Origin: Microbulbifer hainanensis
Lineage (GTDB): Bacteria > Pseudomonadota > Gammaproteobacteria > Pseudomonadales > Cellvibrionaceae
Length of the DNA: 64,000 nucleotides
Direction: 5' to 3'
Assembly (NCBI RefSeq): GCF_014904735.1
Contig: NZ_JACZCR010000010.1
Location: forward strand, 103,057 to 167,056
Both the position numbers and the translations under genes were made by a program. The notes under the pieces were generated by a model, which saw only the letters and a list, made by a program, of their open reading frames with translations, did not search any database and was not told the DNA's origin. Below, in pieces: positions 1 to 9,742 of the stretch; within the stretch, counting starts at the first letter, position 1; every line of letters starts with the position of its first letter.

Positions 1-1
1 C

Positions 2-1315
2 GGCCTGATCAAGCGCGCGCGGCGTGAAGACCTGAAACTGGTCTTTCTATGGTTCGGCAGCTGGAAAAACAGCATGTCCACTTACGCGCCCTCGTGGGTC
101 AAACGGGACAGCCAGCGTTTTCCTCGCAGCCGTTCGGTATCCGGTGAAGCGCAGGATATTCTCACCGCTTTCAGCCCCGCCAATCTCAATGCAGATCGCC
201 GCGCCTTCCGCGCACTGCTGCAATTTATCGGCGATGTCGACAGGCGCCGCGAAACGGTACTGATGGTGCAGGTAGAAAACGAAATCGGCATGTTGCCCAG
301 TGCCCGCGACCATCACCCACTGGCAGATGCAGCCTACGCCGGGGAGGTGCCCGACAAACTGATGGCCTATCTGCGCGAACACAAAGCCACACTGCAGCCG
401 GAGCTGCGCGACACCTGGGCGGACAGCAACTTCCGCACATCCGGCAACTGGCGTCAGGTGTTTGGCGACGGTACCGCCGGTGAGGAAATCTTCACCGCCT
501 GGCACTACGCACAATACGCCGACGCCGTGGCCACTGCCGGCAAGGAAGCCTATCCGCTGCCGATGTATGTCAACGCCGCGCTGAACCGTCCCGGCAGGAA
601 ACCCGGTGAATACCCCAGCGGCGGGCCACTGCCGCACCTGCTGGATATCTGGAAAGCGGCCGCACCGTCGATCGACCTGCTGTCGCCGGATTTCTACAAT
701 CCGCGCTTCCGCTACTGGAACGATCGCTACACCGGCGGGGGCGAAGCACTGTTTATTCCGGAGATGCGCTTCGACAGTGACGTCGGTGCCAAGGCGCTCT
801 TTGCGTTCGGCCACTATAAGGCGCTGGGCTTTTCGCCGTTTTCCGTCGAGACCGGGCGGGCACCGGCGACGGACAACCTGCGCCGCAGTTACGCCCTGCT
901 GAACCAACTGGCACCACAACTCTCCGCCAGCGACAGCGCACACCGCGCCGGCGTCTGGCTCACCCGGGAAAAACCGCAGATGGAATTTTCCCTCGGCGAC
1001 TACCACTTCACCGCGCGCCACGAGCTCACCCTCGGCTGGTCCGACGGCGCGGACGCGGATAACTGGCCCGAGGCCGGCGCCCTGATAGTACAGACCGGGC
1101 CCGAAGACTTTATCGTCGCCGGCACCGGCGTGGTGCTGACATTCGACAGCGACCAGGCGCGTGTGGGTATCGATAAATTGAGCGAAGGGGAATACCGCAA
1201 CGGCGAGTGGCAAGCGGGTCGATGGCTGAATGGCGACCAGAGCCACCAGGGACGCCACCTGCGCATTCCCGACGGCGAATGGCAGATCCAGAAATTGCGC
1301 CTGTATCTCTATTAG
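2..1315 (+). CDS. GH35 beta-galactosidase (5' end cut by window edge)
   Basis: Partial gene: the frame is open from base 2 and 437 codons are visible up to the TAG stop. The visible part aligns along its length with the complete GH35 at 8024-9712, for example the FGSWKN stretch before the first internal ATG matches FASWKN there. The acid/base motif VENE (second Glu at base 281) and a candidate nucleophile in IPEM (Glu at base 761) are both present. The C-terminal tail has the beta-sandwich of the GH35/DUF5597 type, with WNGDQ also found in the paralog. It probably removes terminal galactose from xyloglucan side chains in the periplasm; the signal peptide lies outside the window. A TAG stop is followed by 93 bases and then the convergent GntR gene. 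The family is clear, but the exact substrate relative to the second copy is not. Confidence 0.88.
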   Translation, partial: GLIKRARREDLKLVFLWFGSWKNSMSTYAPSWVKRDSQRFPRSRSVSGEAQDILTAFSPANLNADRRAFRALLQFIGDVDRRRETVLMVQVENEIGMLPSARDHHPLADAAYAGEVPDKLMAYLREHKATLQPELRDTWADSNFRTSGNWRQVFGDGTAGEEIFTAWHYAQYADAVATAGKEAYPLPMYVNAALNRPGRKPGEYPSGGPLPHLLDIWKAAAPSIDLLSPDFYNPRFRYWNDRYTGGGEALFIPEMRFDSDVGAKALFAFGHYKALGFSPFSVETGRAPATDNLRRSYALLNQLAPQLSASDSAHRAGVWLTREKPQMEFSLGDYHFTARHELTLGWSDGADADNWPEAGALIVQTGPEDFIVAGTGVVLTFDSDQARVGIDKLSEGEYRNGEWQAGRWLNGDQSHQGRHLRIPDGEWQIQKLRLYLY

Positions 1316-1408
1316 TAGCCGAGCGTTGGCCGACAAAGCAGTCGGGCCGGTGGTCGAAAAATAGTAGGGCGCAGTATCGTGCAGTCCATTGCCTCTATGG
1401 CGCGGAAT

Positions 1409-2161
1409 TCAGGCGGTACCGGCCATTTCTTCTGCGGGGGCGGGGGCGAGGGCCCGCGCGGCGAGTTCGCTTTCGATCAGGGCCAGCGCCTCGGCCTGCA
1501 TGGTCGCTGAGGCACTTCGCGCCCCCTCGGTATCTCCTCGGTCGATGGCATCGAACAGTTTGCGGTGATTGGCGTAGCTCGCCGTCTCCACCCCTTTGAT
1601 CCGATTGGTAAAACGGATACTGACGCGCAGTGCGGTTTCGATAAAACTGCCGAGCTGGATATAAAAAGGGTTGTTGGTCGCGTTGAGGATATTGATATGG
1701 AAGGCAATATCCGCTTCCACCGGATCGCTGAAGCCCTCTTCGGCCTCTTTCATGCGCTGTAACGCCAGGCCGATTTCCATCACCTTGCCGATGTCCCGAC
1801 AGGAAGCCGCCAGCGCGGCGGCATCGTTTTCAATCGCCATTCGCAACTGCAGAAACTCGCGCAGCATTTCCAGCGAGGGACCGGAGCGCAGAATCCAGTC
1901 CAGTACATCCGGGTCGAACAGATTCCACTGTTCCCGCTGCTGCACACGAATACCCTGGCGCGGCCGCGAGCTCACCAGCCCCTTTGCCGTCAACATCTTG
2001 ATCGCCTCGCGGGTAGCGCTGCGGCTGATGCCATACTCCTCGCAGAGGACGGCTTCAGAAGGCAGGCCCTCTCCACAGCGGTAGCGACCACCGGCAATCT
2101 CAGCGCCCAGGGTGTGCACGAGCTGTTGGGTGAGGTTGCGCCCGTTGTTCTGTCTGTCCAC
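1409..2161 (-). CDS. GntR/FadR-family (FCD) regulator, DgoR-like
   Basis: A 250-residue transcription factor with an N-terminal winged helix (about residues 10-75, LPSEAVLCEEYGISRSATREAIK) and a C-terminal FCD domain with likely metal/ligand residues (Asp and His in ADIAFH, His in ANHRKLFDAI). The linker motif QWNLFDPDVLDW closely resembles QWNYLDTDVLQW as I recall it from E. coli DgoR, the galactonate-responsive repressor. The start is GTG, preceded by AAGGA about 9 bases upstream. It is divergent from GH95 and lies in the same locus as dgoK and dgoA, so galactonate or a related acid is the natural candidate effector. The direct repeats TGATAAAT just upstream may be its operator. Family assignment is secure; the ligand is inferred. 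Confidence 0.88.
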   Translation of the reverse strand: MDRQNNGRNLTQQLVHTLGAEIAGGRYRCGEGLPSEAVLCEEYGISRSATREAIKMLTAKGLVSSRPRQGIRVQQREQWNLFDPDVLDWILRSGPSLEMLREFLQLRMAIENDAAALAASCRDIGKVMEIGLALQRMKEAEEGFSDPVEADIAFHINILNATNNPFYIQLGSFIETALRVSIRFTNRIKGVETASYANHRKLFDAIDRGDTEGARSASATMQAEALALIESELAARALAPAPAEEMAGTA

Positions 2162-2181
2162 GACTGTCGATCCTTATAATT

Positions 2182-2198
2182 TGATAAATATGATAAAT
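2182..2198. promoter_or_regulatory. Direct repeats TGATAAAT x2, possible GntR operator
   Basis: The 8-mer TGATAAAT occurs at 2182-2189 and again at 2191-2198, one base apart, some 20-35 bases upstream of the GTG start of the GntR gene. Autoregulators of this family often bind close to their own start. No match to a published operator is claimed. Confidence 0.35.
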
Positions 2199-2335
2199 GG
2201 CCCGACAGCTCCCAGTCATCCCTTTTCGGGGACAGGCCAATCCGTTCAGCGATCTCCCAATCCCGCCCGCTGCAACTCCGCCAGGCACCGGTTTCCGCCG
2301 ACCACAGCCATTTAGCATATAATTGTTATAAATAT

Positions 2336-2349
2336 TGTAAACGTTTACA
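2336..2349. promoter_or_regulatory. LacI-type operator upstream of GH95
   Basis: A perfect 14-bp palindrome, TGTAAACGTTTACA, with a central CG as is typical of LacI-family operators. The identical 14-mer occurs at 43823-43836 in front of the only LacI gene of the window, and near copies are at 40133 and 42643. It lies 113 bases upstream of the GH95 start. Confidence 0.7.
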
Positions 2350-2461
2350 TTGGGTGGTAACTTGACCCTCAAATAAGGTGGTGCCGATTCCGCACACAGC
2401 GGAAATCGAATCAAAAACAACCACCACAACGAATAAATAATCAATAACACCTGATACAGCG

Positions 2462-4954
2462 ATGAACCGAACTGCCGCCAACAAAAGTGCGCGTGTCCCC
2501 GGACTGGCTCGTCTGGCGCCGCTGTATTTGTGCGCTGCCCTGGCGTCTGCCGCCTCGGCACAGGCGCCGCAGCAGTTGTGGTTCGATCACCCGGCACAGG
2601 ACTGGGAGCGCGAAAGCCTGCCCATCGGCAACGGCTCCATGGGCGCAGCCGTCACCGGCGGTGTTGCGACCGACCTGCTGCAATTCAATGAAAAAACCCT
2701 GTGGACCGGCGGACCGGGTGCGGAAGGTTACGACTACGGTATTCCAGCTGCGGCGCAGACTGCCGCGTTGACGCATGTGCGCGGGGTACTGCGGCGGGAC
2801 GGCAGTCTCTCTCCCGAAGAGGCCGCCGCACACCTCGGCCGCAAAACCCGGGCCTACGGTAACTACCAGAGCTTCGGTGCCCTGCGACTCGAATTCCCCC
2901 AACCTGAAAAAGTCAGCGACTACCGCCGCGCGCTGGATATCCACAGGGCTCTCGCGGAGGTCAGTTATACCGCCGGCGGCGTGCGCTACCGGCGCGAGTA
3001 TCTCGCCAGCCACCCGGACGGCGTGATCGCCGTGCACCTGAGTGCTGACCGCCGCGGCAGTATCAGTTTCCAGGCCAGTCTCGATATCCCCGCCAACCGC
3101 AGTGCCCACGTCAGTATGGAGGGTGGGCGCATCACCGTTCGCGGCGCCCTGCAGGACAATGGCCTGCGCTACGAGACTCAATTGCAGGTGATTGCCGAGG
3201 GCGGCACCGTAATCGAACAGAAAGACGGCAAGCTGCTCATACGCGACGCCGACAGCGCAACCCTGCTGCTGACCGCCGGCACTGATTACGCTGAACGCTA
3301 TCCGGACTACCGCGGCCGCGATCCGCACGCGCTCCTGCAGACGCGGATGGACAGAGCCAGCGCCAGGGGATACCCGGCTTTACGCGCGGATCACGTTGCC
3401 GATTACCAGTCACTGTTCGACCGGGTTGCACTCGACCTGAACGGCAACCGCTGCCGGCAGCCGGAGACGGATGAAAAAATCGATGGCAACAGCAGCGGTA
3501 ACAGCGACTGCCCGCAAAATCCGCCCATCGATCGCTGGCTCAACGTCTACGGCAAGGGCGACGAAGTTGCCGACCGCCGCCTGGAGGCCCTGTATTTCCA
3601 GTACGGGCGCTACCTGCTGATCGCAAGTTCCCGCGCCGGCTCCCTGCCGGCAAACCTGCAGGGCGTGTGGAATCATTCCGCCACACCACCGTGGAATGCC
3701 GACTATCACGCGAATATTAATTTGCAGATGAACTACTGGCCGGCAGAAGTCACAAATCTGTCCGAGACCACGGCGCCGCTGTTCGACTTCGTCGACAGTC
3801 TGCAGAAACCCGGCGCCCTCGCCGCGCAGAAACTGCTCGGCGCTCGCGGCTGGACACTGTTCCTGAATACCAACCCCTGGGGATTTGCCGGCGTCATCGA
3901 CTGGCCCACCGCCTTCTGGCAACCGGAAGCCGGTGCCTGGCTAGCGAGCCACTACTACCAGCACTACCTCTTTTCCCTCGACCAGAAATTTCTGCGCGAG
4001 CGCGCATATCCTGTCATGAAGGGCGCAGCGCAACTGTGGCTCGATACCCTGGTGACGGACCCGCGCGACGGACGGCTGGTGGTTTCACCCAGTTATTCGC
4101 CGGAACAGGGCAACTTTACCGCCGGCGCCGCGATGTCCCAGCAGATTGTCTATGCGCTGCTGCGCGATACCCGCGACGCAGCGCTGCGCCTGGGCGACTC
4201 TACTTTTGCCGAGCAGCTCGGCGATACCCTGGAAAAGCTTGACCCTGGTTTGCGCATCGGTTCCTGGGGACAACTGCAGGAATGGAAGGAAGACCTGGAC
4301 GATCCGCACAATCACCACCGCCACGTCTCGCACCTGTTCGCCCTCTACCCCGACGACCGCATCAATTCCGATGCCCCGGAACTACTCGACGCCGCACGCA
4401 CCTCCCTCGAGGCGCGCGGCGATGCCGGCACCGGCTGGAGCCGCGCGTGGAAAATCAGCCTGTGGGCACGCCTGCACGACGGCAGCCACGCCCACAGCAT
4501 CCTCGCCGCGCAGCTGCGCGACAGCACTCTGCCCAACCTGTGGAGCAGTCATCCGCCCTTCCAGATAGACGGTAACTTTGGCGCGACGGCCGCTGTCGCT
4601 GAGATGCTGTTGCAGTCCCAGAACGGCGTAGTGCGGCTTTTGCCGGCACTCCCGCGGGTGTGGCGCGACGGCACCGTCACCGGCCTGCGCGCTCGCGGTG
4701 ACATTACCGTGGACATGCACTGGCGCGACGGACAGCTGCTCAGTGCGCGCCTCCACACCGGCAGCGACGGAGAGGTGCACCTGCAATTACCGGCGGCGGG
4801 CAACTACATTTTGCGCCGCGCGTCGGATAAAAAAATTCTCAACCTGCGCGAAAAAAGCCGATCCCTGTTCTTTACCGCGCAGGCAAGGGAAAACTATCTC
4901 CTGACCAGAGACAATTCTGCAGTTCTGGAAAAAGCCGAGGTCGCGCGGAGATAA
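2462..4954 (+). CDS. GH95 alpha-L-fucosidase (xyloglucan side chain)
   Basis: An 830-residue protein with an N-terminal signal peptide (about residues 1-34, ending ASAQA) followed by the GH95 N-terminal beta domain ([23 protein letters not shown]) and the (alpha/alpha)6 catalytic barrel. The known GH95 active-site positions are all visible: Asn418 and Asn420 in HANIN, Glu607 or Glu610 in LQEWKED, followed by the [12 protein letters not shown] motif, and Asp703 in QIDGNFG. The family cleaves alpha-1,2-fucose (some members galactose) from xyloglucan; secretion to the periplasm is predicted. It opens the rightward GH95-receptor unit, with 66 bases to the receptor gene, and carries a LacI-type operator upstream. 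The same enzyme sits in the Cellvibrio japonicus xyloglucan locus. Confidence 0.93.
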   Translation: MNRTAANKSARVPGLARLAPLYLCAALASAASAQAPQQLWFDHPAQDWERESLPIGNGSMGAAVTGGVATDLLQFNEKTLWTGGPGAEGYDYGIPAAAQTAALTHVRGVLRRDGSLSPEEAAAHLGRKTRAYGNYQSFGALRLEFPQPEKVSDYRRALDIHRALAEVSYTAGGVRYRREYLASHPDGVIAVHLSADRRGSISFQASLDIPANRSAHVSMEGGRITVRGALQDNGLRYETQLQVIAEGGTVIEQKDGKLLIRDADSATLLLTAGTDYAERYPDYRGRDPHALLQTRMDRASARGYPALRADHVADYQSLFDRVALDLNGNRCRQPETDEKIDGNSSGNSDCPQNPPIDRWLNVYGKGDEVADRRLEALYFQYGRYLLIASSRAGSLPANLQGVWNHSATPPWNADYHANINLQMNYWPAEVTNLSETTAPLFDFVDSLQKPGALAAQKLLGARGWTLFLNTNPWGFAGVIDWPTAFWQPEAGAWLASHYYQHYLFSLDQKFLRERAYPVMKGAAQLWLDTLVTDPRDGRLVVSPSYSPEQGNFTAGAAMSQQIVYALLRDTRDAALRLGDSTFAEQLGDTLEKLDPGLRIGSWGQLQEWKEDLDDPHNHHRHVSHLFALYPDDRINSDAPELLDAARTSLEARGDAGTGWSRAWKISLWARLHDGSHAHSILAAQLRDSTLPNLWSSHPPFQIDGNFGATAAVAEMLLQSQNGVVRLLPALPRVWRDGTVTGLRARGDITVDMHWRDGQLLSARLHTGSDGEVHLQLPAAGNYILRRASDKKILNLREKSRSLFFTAQARENYLLTRDNSAVLEKAEVARR

Positions 4955-5020
4955 AAATACAGCGGTAACCCTGAGGATCTTTGGGATAAATTGACCAAAT
5001 AAAAATGATGGGAGAAGAAG

Positions 5021-7924
5021 ATGAGAAATAGAGAGAGACGAGTTTTTACCAGAAAAAGGCTGCCCCACTATATTCGCGTCGCCTCGGGCATTTCCCTGAT
5101 GGCCATGGGCGCTGCAATGCCTGCCCTCGCCCAGGAAGAAGAGCAGCAGACCGACAATACAACCCTCGAGGAAGTCAGTGTCACTGGCCAGCGTGCCAGT
5201 ATCCTCTCCGCGCAGTCGATCAAACGGGATGCGACAACCATTGTCGATTCCATCGTCGCCTCGGATATCGGCAAATTGCCGGACCGCAGTATTTCCGAGG
5301 CGCTGCAACGTGTACCCGGTGTGACCGTTTCCCGCTACGACAACATGAGCGATCCGGAACACTTTGCCGGTGAAGGCGCCGGCGTAGCGGTGCGCGGCCT
5401 GAGCCAGGTGCGCGCCGAACTGAACGGCCGCGATATCTTCTCCGCCAGCGGCGGCCGCAGTCTCAGTTTCGACGACGTACCGGCAGAACTGATGGGCGGC
5501 GTCGACACCTACAAGAGCCCGTCCGCGGATATGATCGAGGGCGGTCTCGGCGGTACCGTAAACCTGCGCACGCGCATGCCGTTCGATAGCCAGGAACAGC
5601 TGATCAGCTTCACCGCCAAGGCCAATTACGGCGATATGATCGGCGAGGCCAACGGCGAGTACTCGGGCCTTTACAGCGATCGCTGGGACACCAGCATCGG
5701 CGAAATAGGCCTGCTGGTAGATGTCTCCTCCTCGGATCTTTCCAGCCGTGCCGACAACGTCTACACCCGCGCCTACTTCGCCCGCGACGATATCGAAGAC
5801 GGCAAGACCGTCTACGTGCCCCGCGGTGTCGACTGGCGCCGCAACGACTATCAGCGCGAGCGCAATGGCCAGTACCTGGCCCTGCAGTGGGCGCCCAATG
5901 ACGATATCGAGGCCTTCGCCACAGCCTTCCGCTCCGAGCACAAGCAGCGCTGGGACGAGGCCGGCTTCTTCACCGATACCGGCGGCGGCCTGGGCCTGTT
6001 CCTGCCCACCAAGGGTGCGGATGACTGGACTTACAACAGCAATGGCGTGATGACCTCCGGTACCCTCACCACCGCCCAGGGCAACGGCGTACCTTTCGGT
6101 ACCAGTACCCGCTACTCTGAAAATAATTCGGTCACCAGCGACTTCTCCGCCGGTTTCGAATGGCAGGCCACCGACCGCCTGGCAATCAAGAGTGATTTTC
6201 AGTATGTGAAGTCCACTTCGACCACCGAGGACTACACCCTGGGTCTGGTCACCTACCCGGACGCCCTGTCGGTCTCCGACCTGGGCGGCACGCCGTCCAT
6301 TTATGTGGATGACAGCTTCCTCACCGATTACACCAACTACAGCTACGGCCAGATGCAGTCACTGCCTTCGGACAACGAAGCGGAGTCCAAGGCGCTGCGC
6401 GTCGACGCCAAGTACGACTTCATCGATAGTTTGGTGACCTCGGTGCAGGCCGGTGCGCGCTTCAGCGACAAGTCCACCGACAACCGCGAGAGTTCCAGCT
6501 GGGCGGCGCGCTACCAGCCGTGGCAGCTGGGCTGGCTGTTCCCCACCGCAGCGGACGTCCCCACCATCAGCGATCCGTCTGACCTGGTGAATTTCTCCTA
6601 TGGCGACTTCCAGCGCGGCGATGTCAACGTGCCGGGGATGGCCTACGTGATCGACCCGTCACTGCTGCAAAACTTCCGTGCCGCCACCGACCGTATCACC
6701 GCCAATACTCCCAACGGCTGCTGCGGCCTGGACTGGGACAATGCCCTGAACCTGGGCCTGGCGGACAACATCAACACCCAGGATGAGTCCACCCAGGCCG
6801 CCTACGTGCGCGTGAATTTCGCCATGGACGACCTGGCGATGCCCATCGACGGTAATATCGGCGTGCGCTATGTCCGCACCGACAATACCGCCCACGGTCA
6901 ACTGCGCTTCCCGACATTTACGGTGCCCGGAACCAGTGAAGAGCCCTACTACCAGCCGGATACTCCCTACGATGCGGACAATAGCTACGACAATGTACTG
7001 CCGAGCCTGAACCTGCGCCTGCATGCCAGCGACAACCTGATCGTGCGTTTCGCCGCTTCCCAGGCGATCTGGCGCCCTGCCTTTACCGACATGAAGGCGC
7101 TGATGAGTATTTCCGCCAACTGGAAAGACGGCGTGACTCCGCCGACGGATGCCACCGGTTTTGATCCGAGCATGCTGTACTTCTCGCTCACTTCTGACGG
7201 CAACCCCTACCTGGAGCCGATGAAGGCCAACCAGTTCGACCTGTCCGCCGAATACTACTTCGACGACCAGGGCGGCATGGCCCACGTGGCACTGTTCCGC
7301 AAGGATGTATCGGACTTCTTCCGCACCGCCACCGGCACCGCTACCGTCGATGGCTTCGACGTGGTCACCAGCCGTACGGAAAATGTCGGCAGTGCCGATA
7401 TCAACGGTGCGGAGATCGGCGTTACCAAGTTCTTCGACTTCCTGCCGGCACCCTGGGACGGCCTCGGCGTACAGGCCAACTACACCTACATCGACAGCAG
7501 TACCGATGTGCCGGACGAGGTGAGCCCGGTCAATACCGATGGCTCCAGCTACAGCAATCTGCCGTTCGAGGGCCTGTCGAAAGACAGCTACAACCTGGTG
7601 GGCATGTACGAGAAGGACCGCTTCTATGCGCGCCTGGCCTGGAACTGGCGCAGCAAGTACTTGGTCGCCGTCGGCCCCAACGGCTGGAACGGTACCGACA
7701 ACGACATCACCTGGCGCCTGCCGGTGTACAACGATGACTACGGGCAGCTGGATTTGTCCCTCGGTTACGACATTAACGAAAAGGTTTCCGTCAATTTCGA
7801 GGCGGCCAACCTGACCCAGGAAAACACCGAGGGCCTGATCGACCAGGGCAAGATGGGCATGCTGCACGCCTACACCTATTCGCAGGACGTGCGTTATGCC
7901 GCCAGCGTCAGGGTGACTTTCTAA
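5021..7924 (+). CDS. TonB-dependent outer-membrane receptor (xyloglucan oligosaccharides)
   Basis: A 967-residue TonB-dependent transporter of the large Xanthomonas/Caulobacter carbohydrate class. It has a signal peptide (cleavage near ALAQ, residue 38), a TonB box region LEEVSVTGQR, the plug domain with ISEALQRVPGVTV and GGLGGTVNLRTR, and a C-terminal 22-strand barrel that ends in Phe (SVRVTF), as barrel proteins do. It has the extended loops of sugar receptors and no siderophore features. A good ribosome binding site (GGGAGAAG) precedes the ATG. Placed between GH95 and GH35, it most likely imports xyloglucan oligosaccharides made outside by GH74. A rho-independent terminator follows the gene, so the outer-membrane receptor may be made in different amounts from the enzymes downstream. 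Confidence 0.92.
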   Translation: MRNRERRVFTRKRLPHYIRVASGISLMAMGAAMPALAQEEEQQTDNTTLEEVSVTGQRASILSAQSIKRDATTIVDSIVASDIGKLPDRSISEALQRVPGVTVSRYDNMSDPEHFAGEGAGVAVRGLSQVRAELNGRDIFSASGGRSLSFDDVPAELMGGVDTYKSPSADMIEGGLGGTVNLRTRMPFDSQEQLISFTAKANYGDMIGEANGEYSGLYSDRWDTSIGEIGLLVDVSSSDLSSRADNVYTRAYFARDDIEDGKTVYVPRGVDWRRNDYQRERNGQYLALQWAPNDDIEAFATAFRSEHKQRWDEAGFFTDTGGGLGLFLPTKGADDWTYNSNGVMTSGTLTTAQGNGVPFGTSTRYSENNSVTSDFSAGFEWQATDRLAIKSDFQYVKSTSTTEDYTLGLVTYPDALSVSDLGGTPSIYVDDSFLTDYTNYSYGQMQSLPSDNEAESKALRVDAKYDFIDSLVTSVQAGARFSDKSTDNRESSSWAARYQPWQLGWLFPTAADVPTISDPSDLVNFSYGDFQRGDVNVPGMAYVIDPSLLQNFRAATDRITANTPNGCCGLDWDNALNLGLADNINTQDESTQAAYVRVNFAMDDLAMPIDGNIGVRYVRTDNTAHGQLRFPTFTVPGTSEEPYYQPDTPYDADNSYDNVLPSLNLRLHASDNLIVRFAASQAIWRPAFTDMKALMSISANWKDGVTPPTDATGFDPSMLYFSLTSDGNPYLEPMKANQFDLSAEYYFDDQGGMAHVALFRKDVSDFFRTATGTATVDGFDVVTSRTENVGSADINGAEIGVTKFFDFLPAPWDGLGVQANYTYIDSSTDVPDEVSPVNTDGSSYSNLPFEGLSKDSYNLVGMYEKDRFYARLAWNWRSKYLVAVGPNGWNGTDNDITWRLPVYNDDYGQLDLSLGYDINEKVSVNFEAANLTQENTEGLIDQGKMGMLHAYTYSQDVRYAASVRVTF

Positions 7925-7981
7925 CCCAGTCAGGTTGGGCACGAATTCCGGAGTTTACGGATAGTGCCCACGTGCGCTTGA

Positions 7982-8005
7982 GGGGCTCGCAAGAGCCCCA
8001 TTTTT
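7982..8005 (+). terminator. Rho-independent terminator after the receptor gene
   Basis: Stem GGGGCTC (7982-7988), loop GCAA, stem GAGCCCC (7993-7999), then A and TTTTT (8001-8005). It ends only 18 bases before the ATG of GH35, so it can separate the receptor from the downstream enzymes or act as a partial terminator. Confidence 0.8.
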
Positions 8006-8023
8006 CCAGGATGTACAGCATCG

Positions 8024-9712
8024 ATGAAGAAACTACTCCGCAAAACAGTCCCAGTGGCCACAGCACTGCTGTTCGCCACCCACCTGCCCGGCGCCCTGGC
8101 CGAATCGATTCCGCAGCTCGTGCAGAAAGACGGTCGCTACGCACTGATGGTCGACGACGCGCCCTACCTGATTCTCGGCGCCCAGACCAATAACTCCTCC
8201 AACTACCCGGCGGCGCTGCCAAGCGTGTGGCCGGCAGTGGAAAAGATGCAGGCCAATACCCTGGTCATTCCAGTAGCCTGGGAACAGGTCGAACCAACAG
8301 AAGGCGAGTTTGATTTCTCCTTCGTCGACACCCTGTTAAAACAGGCCCGTACGCGGGACAAACGCCTGGTACTACTGTGGTTCGCCTCTTGGAAAAATAA
8401 CGCTCCCCATTACGCGCCGGAGTGGGTCAAGCTGGACAATCAGCGCTTTCCGCGCGTTATCACCGCCGAAGGCAAAACCCTGAATTCCCTTTCGCCACTT
8501 TTTCAACGCACGCTGGATGCAGACAAGCGGGCTTTCGTGGCGTTTATGCAACACCTGAAAAAAATCGACCACCAGCGCACCGTCATCATGGTGCAGGTGG
8601 AAAACGAGGTGGGCACCTACGGCTCCGCGCGCGACTTTTCCGCGACGGCCGAAAAAGTATTCCAGCAGCCGGTACCGGATCGGCTGCTCGCCGACCTGGG
8701 CCACAAAGAGGGCGGCGACTGGGCCGAAGTATTCGGCAATGACGCTGACGAAACTTTCCACGCCTGGCATATCGCCCGCTACGTAAACGAGATTGCCGCA
8801 GCCGGCAAAGCGGTTTACCCGCTGCCGATGTACGTCAATGTGGCGCTGCGCAATCCGTTCAGTCCGGGTAAAGCCGGCCAGTATTCCAGCGGCGGCGCCA
8901 CCGACAATATGATCCCGGTGTGGAAATCCGCCGCCCCGGACATCGACCTGATCGCACCGGATATCTATTTCCGCGACCACAAGACCGCCACTCGTGTGAT
9001 GGACCTGTACAGTCGCGACGACAATCCGCTGTATATCGCCGAGATCGGTAACGACCAGCCCTACGCACGCTATTTCTTCGACACCCTCGGCCACGGCGGT
9101 CTCGGCTTCACTCCCTTCGGCATGGATTACACCGACTACTCCAACTACCCGCTGGGCGCGAAAAAAACTGACGACGAAATTGCCAACTTCACCGAGCTCT
9201 ACAGCCTATTCGGCCCCATGGCCAGGGAGTGGGCGCGCATCAGTTTCGAACACCCGGTGTGGGGCGTATCCGAACCGGTGGACACAGAGGGTTCGGACAA
9301 GAAACTGTGGAATGCCGAGGGCAGCGAGAGCGACGCCGGTGAGAAAAACCCCGAAGACTACACCCAACGCATTGACCTGGGTGACTGGACTGCGGAAGTC
9401 ACCTACGGCCGGCCGGCCTTCTGGATACACCCGCCCAAGGGCAACAACCCGTCCTCCGGCGGCGCCGTGATCGCCGAGCTGGCAAAAGATGAATACCTGG
9501 TGACCGGCCTGCGCGCCCGTGTGACCTTCCTCCCGGCGCGCGAAGTCGAGGGCGAACAGACGCTGATCGACCGCGTCGAGGAAGGCCATTTCGAAGACGG
9601 GAAATGGGTTTTCGAACGGGTCTGGAACGGCGACCAGACCGACTGGGGGCTGAATTTCTCCAGCAATCCCCACGTACTGAAGATCAAGCTGGCCAGCTAC
9701 AAGACCGAATAA
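8024..9712 (+). CDS. GH35 beta-galactosidase, Bgl35A-like
   Basis: A 562-residue exported enzyme: a signal peptide (about residues 1-26, ending ALAES) and a (beta/alpha)8 GH35 domain with the acid/base Glu195 in QVENEVG and the candidate nucleophile Glu340 in YIAEIGN. A C-terminal beta-domain of the DUF5597 type carries the WNGDQ motif. It probably removes beta-1,2-galactose from xyloglucan side chains in the periplasm, as Bgl35A does in Cellvibrio japonicus, where the gene also sits beside a receptor, GH31 and GH95. It is a paralog of the truncated gene at the window start, so two such enzymes flank the locus. It is followed after 30 bases by GH31, probably in one transcript. Confidence 0.92.
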   Translation: MKKLLRKTVPVATALLFATHLPGALAESIPQLVQKDGRYALMVDDAPYLILGAQTNNSSNYPAALPSVWPAVEKMQANTLVIPVAWEQVEPTEGEFDFSFVDTLLKQARTRDKRLVLLWFASWKNNAPHYAPEWVKLDNQRFPRVITAEGKTLNSLSPLFQRTLDADKRAFVAFMQHLKKIDHQRTVIMVQVENEVGTYGSARDFSATAEKVFQQPVPDRLLADLGHKEGGDWAEVFGNDADETFHAWHIARYVNEIAAAGKAVYPLPMYVNVALRNPFSPGKAGQYSSGGATDNMIPVWKSAAPDIDLIAPDIYFRDHKTATRVMDLYSRDDNPLYIAEIGNDQPYARYFFDTLGHGGLGFTPFGMDYTDYSNYPLGAKKTDDEIANFTELYSLFGPMAREWARISFEHPVWGVSEPVDTEGSDKKLWNAEGSESDAGEKNPEDYTQRIDLGDWTAEVTYGRPAFWIHPPKGNNPSSGGAVIAELAKDEYLVTGLRARVTFLPAREVEGEQTLIDRVEEGHFEDGKWVFERVWNGDQTDWGLNFSSNPHVLKIKLASYKTE

Positions 9713-9742
9713 CGTTCAAGACATCGAGAACCGGACAGAATC

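Larger units (their letters stand above)
2162..2461. other. 300-bp divergent regulatory region
   Basis: This gap separates the GntR gene from GH95 and is AT-rich compared with its surroundings. It contains two TGATAAAT direct repeats (2182-2198), a TATAAT-like sequence at 2318-2323 and the LacI-type palindrome at 2336-2349. No ORF in it looks real. It should carry the promoters for the regulator (leftward) and for the GH95-receptor unit (rightward), although no convincing -35 box could be assigned. Confidence 0.6.
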
